In this document: piece by piece, positions 34,275-42,364 of the stretch
How positions within the stretch are numbered: the first letter of the stretch is position 1
Layout of the letters: every line of letters starts with the position of its first letter
Assembly (NCBI GenBank): GCA_964620595.1
Contig: CAZUHP010000001.1
Span: forward strand, 124,001-188,000
Source: Desulfocarbo sp964620595
GTDB lineage: Bacteria > Desulfobacterota > Desulfarculia > Desulfarculales > Desulfarculaceae
Direction of reading: 5' to 3'
Length of the DNA: 64,000 nt
Notes under the pieces: generated by a model
Told to the model about the DNA's origin: nothing
Seen by the model: only the letters and a program-made list of their open reading frames with translations
Database searches by the model: none
Translations under genes and position numbers: made by a program

Positions 34275-35460
34275 GCCCATCCCCATCACCCGCCCCGTAT
34301 TCGGCCGGCGCGAGCGGGAACTCATGCAAAAACCCCTGGACACCGGCTGGGTGGTGCAGGGCCCCTGGGTGCAACGCTTCGAGGAGGCGTTTCGCGCCTT
34401 TTCCGGCGCGGACCACGCCCTGGCGGTGAGCAGTTGCACCACCGGGCTGCACCTGGTCCTGGCCGCCCTGGGCATCGGCCCCGGCGACGAGGTGATCGTG
34501 CCTTCGTTCACCTTCATCGCCTCGGCCAACGCGGTGGAATACACTGGCGCCCGGCCGGTGTTCTGCGACGTAGAGCTGGACACCTTCAACCTGGACGTGC
34601 GCCAGGCCGAGCGGCTCATCACCCCCCGCACCAAGGCCATCATGCCGGTGAGCCTGTTCGGGCTTTCGGCCGACCTGGAGGCGGTCAACGAACTGGCCCG
34701 GATCTACGGGCTCCAGGTGATCGAGGACGCGGCCTGTGCCTTGGGAGCCCGCCAGAACGGGCGCCACGCGGGCACCAACTGCCTTGCCGCCAGCTTCTCC
34801 TTTCATCCCCGCAAGGCGGTCACCACCGGCGAGGGTGGCATGGTGACCACCAACGACCCCGGCCTGGCCGAGGTGGTGGCCAAGCTGCGCAACCACGGAG
34901 CCGAGGCCACCGACCTGGAGCGCCACCTGAAGGAGGGCGGCTCCCTGCTGCCCGCCTTCGACCTGTTGGGCTTCAACTACCGCCTGACCGACATCCAGGG
35001 CGCCCTGGGCGTGGCCCAGATGGAACGCGCCGGCCAGATCATCGCCGCCCGCCGGCAGGCGGCCGCCCGCTACCAGGAGCTGTTGCAGGGGGTGGAGACG
35101 GTCCGGCCCCCCCTGGTGCCGGAGGGCTATGAGCACGCCTTTCAATCCTATGTGGTGTTGTACAGCCCCGGCGGCCGGCCCAGCCTGGAGCGCCTGGACG
35201 GGCTGAACCGGGAGCGCAACCGGCTCATGGCGGCCATGGAGGCGGACGGCATCACCGTGCGCCAGGGAACCCACGCGGTGCACACCCTGGGCTACTACGC
35301 CGCCAAGTACGGACTCCGGCCGGAGGACTTCCCCCAGAGCCTCTTGGCCGACCGGCTCTCCATCACCCTCCCGCTTTTCGCCGGCATCACGCCGGAGCAG
35401 CAGGAGCGGGTGGTGGCCCACCTGCGCAGCCCCGGAGGACGGGCCTCATGTGCGGCATAG
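34258..35460 (+). CDS. DegT/DnrJ/EryC1 sugar aminotransferase
   Basis: A 400-aa PLP enzyme that aminates keto-sugars, usually UDP- or dTDP-linked. Motifs: SSCTTGLHLVLAALGI (PLP phosphate region), GDEVIVPSFTFIASANAVEYTGARPVFCDV, VIEDAACALGA (Asp binding the pyridine nitrogen), and the PLP Lys186 in FHPRKAVTTGEGG. Start ATG 34258 has GGAGGAG upstream. It overlaps both neighbours (17 and 13 bases), a tightly coupled operon. It provides an amino-sugar for the modification pathway; the exact sugar is unknown. Confidence 0.9.
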   Translation: MPAKPEPIPITRPVFGRRERELMQKPLDTGWVVQGPWVQRFEEAFRAFSGADHALAVSSCTTGLHLVLAALGIGPGDEVIVPSFTFIASANAVEYTGARPVFCDVELDTFNLDVRQAERLITPRTKAIMPVSLFGLSADLEAVNELARIYGLQVIEDAACALGARQNGRHAGTNCLAASFSFHPRKAVTTGEGGMVTTNDPGLAEVVAKLRNHGAEATDLERHLKEGGSLLPAFDLLGFNYRLTDIQGALGVAQMERAGQIIAARRQAAARYQELLQGVETVRPPLVPEGYEHAFQSYVVLYSPGGRPSLERLDGLNRERNRLMAAMEADGITVRQGTHAVHTLGYYAAKYGLRPEDFPQSLLADRLSITLPLFAGITPEQQERVVAHLRSPGGRASCAA

Positions 35461-37385
35461 CGGCGGTGTTGGACCTGCGGCCGGGTCAGACGGCCTCCCA
35501 GCAAGTGCTGCGGCGCATGACCGCCGCGATCGCCCACCGCGGCCCGGACGACGAGGGCTTCTACGTGGACCGCCGCCTGGGGCTGGGCCACCGGCGCCTG
35601 GCGGTGATCGACCCCACCCCGGCCGGGCACCAGCCCATGGTTTCGCCCGACGGCCGCATCGCGCTCTGCTACAACGGCACCATCTACAACTTCATGGAGC
35701 TGCGTTCGGTCTTGCAGGCCCACGGCCACACCTTTGTCTCCCGCTGCGATACCGAGGTGTTGCTGCATGGCTGGGAGCAGTGGGGCGAGGGGGTCATCGA
35801 CCGGCTCAACGGCCACTTCGCCTTTGTGGTCTGGGAGAGCGACAAGGAGAGGCTCTACCTGGTCCGCGACCGTTTCGGCACCAAGCCGCTCTACTACGCC
35901 CGCCTGGGCGGGCTGTGGCTGTTCGCCTCGGAGATAAAGGCCATCCTGGCCCACCCGGAGTTCAGCGTTGACTTGAATCACGATGCGCTCTGCGAGTATT
36001 TCACCTTCCAGAACCTCTTTCGCTACCACACCTTGTTCAAGGGCGTGTACCTGGTGCCCCCAGCCAACATAGTGCGTCTGGATGCTGCCAGCGGCGAGTT
36101 CAAGCAGCGCTCCTACTGGGATTACGATTTCTGCTTCCCGGACCCGAACATCACCTACCAAGAGGCCGAGGAGGAGATCGAACGCCTGCTGGTGCAGGCC
36201 GTTAAGCGGCAGTTGGTGGCCGACGTGCCGGTGGGGGCCTACCTCTCCGGCGGCATCGACTCCGGCTCCATAGTCTCCATCGCCTCCTCCGACCTGGAGC
36301 GCCTGCATACCTTCACCTGCGGCTGGCACATGGAGGGGGTGGAGGGACCGGAGGCCATGTTCGACGAGCGCAGCCAGGCCGAGCGCGTGGCCTACCTGTA
36401 CAAGACCGAGCACTTCGAACAGGTGATCGGCCACAACGACTGCTTCTGGGTCCTGCCCCGGATGATCTACCACCTGGAGGACCTGCGCCTGGGCATGAGC
36501 TACGGCAACTACTACATGGCCCGCCTGGCCTCCAAGTTCGTCAAGGTCTGCCTTTCCGGGACCGGCGGCGACGAGCTGTTCGGCGGCTACCCCTGGCGCT
36601 ATTACCGGGTGGCTCGTTCCCTGGACCAGGACGAGTTTTTCGAGCGCTACTACCAGTACTGGCAGCGCCTGATCCCCGACGACATGCGCGCCAGCTTCTT
36701 CACTCCCGCCGCGTTGGCCGCCATGAACGACACCGACATGAAGCGGGTCCTCACCCGGGTGTTCACCTTCCATCCCGGGCTCGCCTTCGACAGCCCGGAA
36801 AAACACATCGCCAACTCGCTCTACTTCGAGGCCAAGACCTTCCTGCACGGCCTGAACATCGTCAGCGACCGCCTCACCATGGCCCACGGCCTGGAGGAGC
36901 GCCAACCGTTTCTAGACAACGACCTGGTGGCCTTTGCCCAGAAGATACCGGTGCGCCTCAAGCTCAAGAACCTGGAGGAGTGGAAGCGCCAGGACGAGAA
37001 CCTCTTGGGCCGCAAGAAGCAGGCCATGGCCGAGCACAACGACGGCAAAAACGTACTGCGCCGGGCCATGCGGCGGCTCTTGCCCAGGGAGGTGACCGAG
37101 CGCCGCAAGCAGGGCTTCAGCTCACCCGACGAGTCCTGGTACCGCGGCCCCAACCTGGAGCTGGTGCGTACCATGCTGCTGGGCCGCCGGGCCCTGATCC
37201 ACGACTACATCGCCAGGGAGGCGGTGAACGCCGTGGTGGAGCAGCATTGCCGGAAGAAGGCCAACCACCGCCTGTTGATCTGGTCGCTGTTGTGCTTCGA
37301 GATGTGGTTGCAGGTTTTCCTGAACGGGGGCAGCGAGCCCCTGATGAACGAAGTGCGCGCCCTGTGGCGCGGCACTAAACCCTAA
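35448..37385 (+). CDS. asnB: Asparagine synthase-like glutamine amidotransferase
   Basis: A 645-aa enzyme. The N-terminal Ntn glutaminase domain starts MCGIAAVLD (catalytic Cys2) with HRGPDDEGFY. The C-terminal synthetase domain has the ATP loop SGGIDSGSIVSI. In glycan loci, AsnB relatives (for example WbpS-like proteins) amidate uronic acids or other sugar carboxylates instead of making asparagine; that fits its overlap with the sugar aminotransferase. Full length for the family (usually 550-650 aa). True asparagine synthesis cannot be excluded. Confidence 0.88.
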   Translation: MCGIAAVLDLRPGQTASQQVLRRMTAAIAHRGPDDEGFYVDRRLGLGHRRLAVIDPTPAGHQPMVSPDGRIALCYNGTIYNFMELRSVLQAHGHTFVSRCDTEVLLHGWEQWGEGVIDRLNGHFAFVVWESDKERLYLVRDRFGTKPLYYARLGGLWLFASEIKAILAHPEFSVDLNHDALCEYFTFQNLFRYHTLFKGVYLVPPANIVRLDAASGEFKQRSYWDYDFCFPDPNITYQEAEEEIERLLVQAVKRQLVADVPVGAYLSGGIDSGSIVSIASSDLERLHTFTCGWHMEGVEGPEAMFDERSQAERVAYLYKTEHFEQVIGHNDCFWVLPRMIYHLEDLRLGMSYGNYYMARLASKFVKVCLSGTGGDELFGGYPWRYYRVARSLDQDEFFERYYQYWQRLIPDDMRASFFTPAALAAMNDTDMKRVLTRVFTFHPGLAFDSPEKHIANSLYFEAKTFLHGLNIVSDRLTMAHGLEERQPFLDNDLVAFAQKIPVRLKLKNLEEWKRQDENLLGRKKQAMAEHNDGKNVLRRAMRRLLPREVTERRKQGFSSPDESWYRGPNLELVRTMLLGRRALIHDYIAREAVNAVVEQHCRKKANHRLLIWSLLCFEMWLQVFLNGGSEPLMNEVRALWRGTKP

Positions 37386-37401
37386 GCCAGGGAGGTAAGA
37401 C

Positions 37402-37458
37402 ATGGCGCGAGCCACGAACCATGCCGCCGGCGCGCCGGGAGGCGCGGTCTGCCGGTGA
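37402..37458 (+). CDS. Possible 18-codon leader ORF
   Basis: ATG at 37402 is preceded by GGAGGTAAGAC, a very good ribosome site, but the frame stops after 18 codons (MARATNHAAGAPGGAVCR). A second short frame begins at its stop (overlap TGATG at 37456-37460). It may be a translated leader before the ATP-grasp gene or the remains of a lost gene. Low confidence. Confidence 0.25.
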   Translation: MARATNHAAGAPGGAVCR

Positions 37459-37609
37459 TGATAAGGGGCTACGCTGCTTGCCTAGATCGCTTTGCAGTGA
37501 TGGAAGCCAAAAGGATCAGGTGCGCGTGAAACAAGGCAATATACGCAAGCTGGTGAACTTCGGCTGAACCTGGAGCTCGGCTGGGGCGTCTATCAAGGAG
37601 GCGGAATCC

Positions 37610-38824
37610 ATGACCAGGGAAAAACGATTGCTGCTTTTGGGGGGCAGCGTATTTTGCATCCGCTATATCCAGGCGGCCCGGGAGATGGGGCTCAAGGTGG
37701 TGGCCTGTGACAGGAACCCCGCCGCCCCAGCCCTGGCCCACGCCGACTGGGGCGAGGCGGTAGACATCAGTGATCCCCAGGCCTGCCTGGCGCTGGCTCG
37801 GCGCCACCGAGTGGCTGGAGTGGTGGCCATCAATGATTTCGGGGTGATGAGCGCCGCCGTCTGTGCTCGGGAATTGGGCTTGCCTGGCCCGTCTTTGGAA
37901 ACCGTGGAAATAGCGCTGGACAAGCTCCGCATGCGGCAGGTCTGGGAAGCCGCTGGCGTGCCCTCTGTCCGCTACCTGCGGGTAGGAAGTCCTGGGGAAC
38001 TGGCTGCGGCCATGGCGGAGCTGGGGGGGCGGCTCATCATAAAACCCTGCAACAGCAGGGGGGGCGGCTGCCGGGGCATCCGGCAGGTGACGCAGGATGA
38101 CGACCCTGTGGCGGTCTATGATTTCGCCAATTCTTTTTACCAGGACGACAATCTCATTGTGGAGGAGTTCGTGGAGGGCCTGGAGCACAGCGTGGAGGTC
38201 CTGGTGCATCAAGGCCGTTCGCATATCTTGGCCATTTCCGACAAGGTGAAATCGCCCCTGCCCTACCGGGTGGACGACACCATCCTCTACCCCACCGTGG
38301 AGACCGGCTCCCGGCTTCGGGAGCTGGAAGACGCGGTCCGCCGCGCCGTGGAGGCGGTCGGCCTGGAAGAGGGCATCGCCCACGTGGAGCTGAGCGTCAC
38401 CGAGCGGGGGCCGGTGCTGTTCGAGATAGGCATCCGTTGCGGGGGAGGGGCGCCCGATCCCCTGGTGCCCCACCTCACCGGCGTGAACGAGTTCCAGGAG
38501 GCGGTGCGCCTGGCCTTGGGCCAGGCCCCCTTGCACACCGATCCCCTTTACACCAAAGGAGCGGTGATCCGCTTCTTCTATCCGCCGCCGGGCGTGGTGG
38601 AGTCGGTGGAGGGCATGGAGCAGGCCTCGCGCCTGCCGGGAGTGCTGAGCCTGCATCTTTTCGTGGCCCCCGGCCAGGTGGTGCGCCCCTTGCGTACCTG
38701 CGGCGACAGGGCTGGCATCGTCATCGCCGGTGGCGAGGACCGCGAACAAGCCTTGGCCCGGGCCAACCAAGTGCTGAAGACCGTGCGCATACGAACCAGG
38801 CCCTTGCAGGAGGCGGCCGCATGA
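37610..38824 (+). CDS. ATP-grasp carboxylate-amine ligase-like enzyme
   Basis: A 404-aa cytosolic enzyme. N-terminal Rossmann-like part (LLLLGGSVFCIRYIQAAREMGL), then ATP-grasp segments: GGRLIIKPCNSRGGGCRG (nucleotide loop), VEEFVEGLEHSVEVLV and LFEIGIRCGGGAPDPL (metal ligands). The family activates a carboxylate as acyl phosphate and joins it to an amine. In this context it may attach an amino acid or other group to an amino-sugar (inference). AAGGAGG precedes the ATG. It overlaps the next gene as ATGA. Confidence 0.85.
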   Translation: MTREKRLLLLGGSVFCIRYIQAAREMGLKVVACDRNPAAPALAHADWGEAVDISDPQACLALARRHRVAGVVAINDFGVMSAAVCARELGLPGPSLETVEIALDKLRMRQVWEAAGVPSVRYLRVGSPGELAAAMAELGGRLIIKPCNSRGGGCRGIRQVTQDDDPVAVYDFANSFYQDDNLIVEEFVEGLEHSVEVLVHQGRSHILAISDKVKSPLPYRVDDTILYPTVETGSRLRELEDAVRRAVEAVGLEEGIAHVELSVTERGPVLFEIGIRCGGGAPDPLVPHLTGVNEFQEAVRLALGQAPLHTDPLYTKGAVIRFFYPPPGVVESVEGMEQASRLPGVLSLHLFVAPGQVVRPLRTCGDRAGIVIAGGEDREQALARANQVLKTVRIRTRPLQEAAA

Positions 38825-41241
38825 GCAAGATACTGTTGGTGAACACCCGCCCCACCAGAAACGGCGTGGAGCTGAACCTGGATCCCCGAGTCGAGGCCTA
38901 CTTCGACAGCCTGGAGGCCAGGGGGCCCAAGTTCGGCGACACCCGCACCGAACCCAACAACGGGCTGCTCATCCTGGGCCACAACCTGCGCCATGCCGGT
39001 CACCAGGCGGAATACCTGGACCTCAACATGGAGGACTACGAGCATTTCCTGCAGACCGGCTGCTTCCTCTCCCGGGCAGAGATGCTGGAGCGCCTGGCGG
39101 AGCGGGCCCGGGATTGCGACTTTGTCTTCTTTTCCGCCATCGTGGTGGGGATCGACGAGACCTTGTGGGCCCTGGACGCCCTGAAGCAGCGCTTCCCGGA
39201 CAAGATCATGGTGCTGGGCGGCACCTTTGCCAGCCTCATGCCCGACTACTGCCTGGAGCATTGCCAAGAGGTGGACGCCTTGGTGATAGGCGAGGCGGAG
39301 ATAATCAGCTCGGTACTGATTGATGCCTACCAGAGCGGCGACTTCCGCCGCTTGGCTTCGGCGGAGGGTGTCGTTTTCAGGGAGGAGAGGGGCCGCCCCT
39401 ATACCTGGCGGGAAGGCTTCAACATAGTGGATCTGGATGTGCTGGGCGACCTGGCCATGCCGGACTGGTCGCTGTTGTCCGGAGACCCCAGCCGCCACGT
39501 CTACCGGGTCATGACCTCCCGCGGGTGCGGCTTTAGGTGCAAATTTTGTGTGCCCAGCCACATGAGCGGCCACCAAGTGCGTCATATTGACAAGGAGGTG
39601 ATTCTGGGCGCCCTGCGCCGGCTCAAGGAGGAGTACCAGGCCACCAGCTATGTCATAGGCGACCTCACCTTCTTCTTCAATCCCCAGCGCTCCCGGGAGA
39701 TATTGCGCCTCATAGCCCAAGAGGATGTCGGCTTGCCCTTCTGGTGCCAGACCCACCTCACCCGGGTGAACCGGCGCAACCTGGAACTGCTGCGCGAGGC
39801 CGGCTGCCGCCAGATGGCGGTGGGGGTGGAGTCGATCAACGCTTCCATCCTGGCCAACATCAATAAGGGCATTGATCCCCGGGAAATCGTGCGCAAGCTT
39901 CTGCTCATAAAGGAATTTGGCATTGAGACTCAAACCTACTTCATAGTGGGACTGCCCGGAGACAACCTGGACACCATTCGCTTGAACTGCGACTTTATTT
40001 GCTATGGTATCCAGCAAGGCTTCATCGACCGCACTCATATGGGGGTGTACGTACCTTACCCCGGCCTGCCCCGGGAAGAGCATATCACCAGGGAAAGCCA
40101 GGAGTATCGTCTTTACACCCAGGGCGTGTTCCGGGACATCCCGGCCACACCGGTGTTTTCGCTGGCCGAGATACCCCGAGAGCAGGTGGAGGAAGTTTTT
40201 TTCGAGTCATTGGGCCGAGTAGGCCAGGCCTTGCGCCGCAGCCCCATGCGCAGCCTGGAGCACCTTGCCCCCACCAGCCGGCACACCATCATTTTGGGCT
40301 CCGAGGTGGTGAGCCTGATCCATAGGCTGCGCCAGGCTGCCGGCCCCGGCTCGCTCAAGGTGGTCAACGTGGTGCAGGGCCTACGGGAGGATGGCGTCTC
40401 CTTCGTGTCGCCCCACCTGCAGTTCATGGGCGATTTTGTAATCGGAAACCTGGAGCTGAGCGGGGAGGTGCGCTCGGAAGAAATATTCCGCCAGCTGGAC
40501 GGCGCGGCGGATATCCTTCTGGTGGATGCGGACCAAAAGAGCGTGCATAGTGCCGGGTTCTTGCGGGCTGCGCGCGAGACGGTCTGCAAGAGCAAGCTTC
40601 TTTTTTATAGCGACGTGCAGGCTTGGTGCCGGTCGGTGTTGTCCTTGATTTTCCATGAATGCGCCTATGACTTGAACGACAAACTGATTCGGATGGTGCC
40701 GGACAACATCCTGGCACGCAATTTGGCCGGCATGTTGCAACTGTTTGGACCACGGCTGGAGGTGGGGAACGGACAGCGGCTCGATGGCCACCAACAGCCC
40801 TGCGACGTGTTCGTAAGTTGCAGCCTTTCCGGCGACAAGCCGGGAGAGGCTGTGCTTGAGCAGGTGAAACCCCACGGCGTTATCATTGACGCGGGGATCG
40901 GTTCCTTCCAGGACCGGGTATATCAGATCGCCTCCCGCCGCGGGATGTTTGTCCTGCGGCCGGATATGCGCATCATGATCGCTGCGGAGATATTCCAAGG
41001 CCTGGAGTACGAACGGTTTAGAAAGGAATCTTTCGGGGTGCGGCGGGTCGAGGACGACCTGACGCTGGTGGCCGGTGGCGTAGTAGGGGAGCAGGGCAGC
41101 ATCGTGGTGGATTCGGCCCAGCGACCACGCTATATTTTCGGCTTTGCCAACGGCAAGGGTCACCTATTGGCCCAGGACGAGCTTGGGGGCAGGGAGCGGG
41201 ACCTTTTGGTGAGGGCCCAGGATCTCTTGGCCGCCGGCTAG
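38821..41241 (+). CDS. B12-binding radical SAM protein with extra C-terminal Rossmann-like domain
   Basis: An 806-aa protein. Residues 1 to about 190 resemble a cobalamin-binding domain (NNGLLILGHNLRHAGHQAEYLDLN, VLGGTFASLMP, VDALVIGEAE). The radical SAM core begins near 228 with TSRGCGFRCKFC (Cys236, Cys240, Cys243). Residues about 480-806 form a further domain I do not recognise, with Rossmann-like features (HTIILGSEVVSLIHRLRQA; ILLVDADQKSVHSA; GVIIDAGIGSFQDRVYQIA). B12 radical SAM enzymes often methylate unreactive carbons. The ATGA overlap with the ATP-grasp gene shows coupling. Confidence 0.82.
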   Translation: MSKILLVNTRPTRNGVELNLDPRVEAYFDSLEARGPKFGDTRTEPNNGLLILGHNLRHAGHQAEYLDLNMEDYEHFLQTGCFLSRAEMLERLAERARDCDFVFFSAIVVGIDETLWALDALKQRFPDKIMVLGGTFASLMPDYCLEHCQEVDALVIGEAEIISSVLIDAYQSGDFRRLASAEGVVFREERGRPYTWREGFNIVDLDVLGDLAMPDWSLLSGDPSRHVYRVMTSRGCGFRCKFCVPSHMSGHQVRHIDKEVILGALRRLKEEYQATSYVIGDLTFFFNPQRSREILRLIAQEDVGLPFWCQTHLTRVNRRNLELLREAGCRQMAVGVESINASILANINKGIDPREIVRKLLLIKEFGIETQTYFIVGLPGDNLDTIRLNCDFICYGIQQGFIDRTHMGVYVPYPGLPREEHITRESQEYRLYTQGVFRDIPATPVFSLAEIPREQVEEVFFESLGRVGQALRRSPMRSLEHLAPTSRHTIILGSEVVSLIHRLRQAAGPGSLKVVNVVQGLREDGVSFVSPHLQFMGDFVIGNLELSGEVRSEEIFRQLDGAADILLVDADQKSVHSAGFLRAARETVCKSKLLFYSDVQAWCRSVLSLIFHECAYDLNDKLIRMVPDNILARNLAGMLQLFGPRLEVGNGQRLDGHQQPCDVFVSCSLSGDKPGEAVLEQVKPHGVIIDAGIGSFQDRVYQIASRRGMFVLRPDMRIMIAAEIFQGLEYERFRKESFGVRRVEDDLTLVAGGVVGEQGSIVVDSAQRPRYIFGFANGKGHLLAQDELGGRERDLLVRAQDLLAAG

Positions 41242-41259
41242 GTTGTAGCCTCCAAGAGG

Positions 41260-41291
41260 CAAGCGCTCCGGCGGAAGACAAGCGCTCCGGC
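41260..41291 (+). repeat. Short direct repeat CAAGCGCTCCGGC
   Basis: Two identical 13-base copies at 41260-41272 and 41279-41291 in the 277-base gap after the B12 radical SAM gene. Possibly a small duplication. Confidence 0.6.
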
Positions 41292-41518
41292 AGGGAGAGA
41301 TCATTTGCCAGCCCGTCAAGAGCCGGGCCAGGAAGCTGGGCATGTTCAAGGTGGTCCTGCCGTTCTCCCCGGATGCACCCACCACGGTTTCGCCCTTTGT
41401 GCGGTGTAAGGGTGCCCGCCAGCAGACCCTGGCAGGGGTGGCGGATCGGGGCCGATCGACAGGAGTCCTTCCGCGAGCGGATCGTGAACTGGGTGGTCAC
41501 CGGCTGAGGAGGTTAGGA

Positions 41519-42316
41519 GTGGTGGACCTGCGCATCCTGGACGCCCACGTGCACCTGACCCCTGACGGGGCCTGGTACGGCACCGGCCTGGACGCTTCCG
41601 AGGCGCGGCTCTTGCGGGAGATGGACCAGGCCGGGGTGGAGCGGGCCCTGCTGGTGCCCGCGCCCGGGGCGGGCGGCAACGGTTTCGTGGCCGAGGTGTG
41701 CCGCCGCCACCCCGACCGGCTGGCTGGCCTGGCCATGCTGGACCCCGAGGGGGGCGAGGGGGGCGAGCCCCTGGCCGAAAGGGCGCGGCGGGCCCTGGAA
41801 GACCTGGGCGCCAAGGGCTTCAAGGTACACCCCCGCGCCCAAAACCTGGACCCCAACGACCCCCGCCTGGCGCCGCTCATGGAAACCGCGGCCGCCTGGG
41901 GGGTGCCGGTCATGTTCTGTACCTACCTGGGCGCCTGCCAGGTGCCCCTGCAAAGACTGACCCCCCTTTGCTACGACCAGCTGGCCAAGCGCCACCCCCG
42001 CACCACCATCATCCTGGCCCACGCCGGGGTGCAGCGGGTGCTGGACGCCTATTTCGTGGCCAAGGCCAACCCCAACGTGTACCTGGAGATCAGCCACGTG
42101 CTGGCCTACCTGCAAGGCACCTCCGCCTGGCAGGACCTGGTTTGGGTGTGCGACAAGCTGGACCAGAGGGTGATCTTTGGCAGCGACTTCCCGGAAGTTT
42201 CCCTCCCCGCCTACACCGAGCTGGTGCGCGAGGCCCTGGCCGCTCGTTCTTCCTGCGACCTGGCGGCGGTGATGGGCGGCAACCTGGCCCGCTTGGTTTC
42301 CGGCTGGGGCCAATAG
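41519..42316 (+). CDS. Amidohydrolase-fold metal-dependent hydrolase (COG2159 type)
   Basis: A 265-aa TIM-barrel protein. Metal ligands: LDAHVHL (HxH), KVHPRAQ (His), ILAHAG (His), and FGSDFPEV (Asp). GTG 41519 has AGGAGG six bases upstream; another GTG follows at once at 41522. Members hydrolyse or decarboxylate small molecules. It may remove a group from a sugar intermediate, but its substrate is unknown. The frame continues upstream to 41342 without family features. Confidence 0.82.
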   Translation: MVDLRILDAHVHLTPDGAWYGTGLDASEARLLREMDQAGVERALLVPAPGAGGNGFVAEVCRRHPDRLAGLAMLDPEGGEGGEPLAERARRALEDLGAKGFKVHPRAQNLDPNDPRLAPLMETAAAWGVPVMFCTYLGACQVPLQRLTPLCYDQLAKRHPRTTIILAHAGVQRVLDAYFVAKANPNVYLEISHVLAYLQGTSAWQDLVWVCDKLDQRVIFGSDFPEVSLPAYTELVREALAARSSCDLAAVMGGNLARLVSGWGQ

Positions 42317-42364
42317 CAGGGCGGCGGCCCGGGGGCGGGCCTGGGGTCTCCAGGTTGCGCGCGA

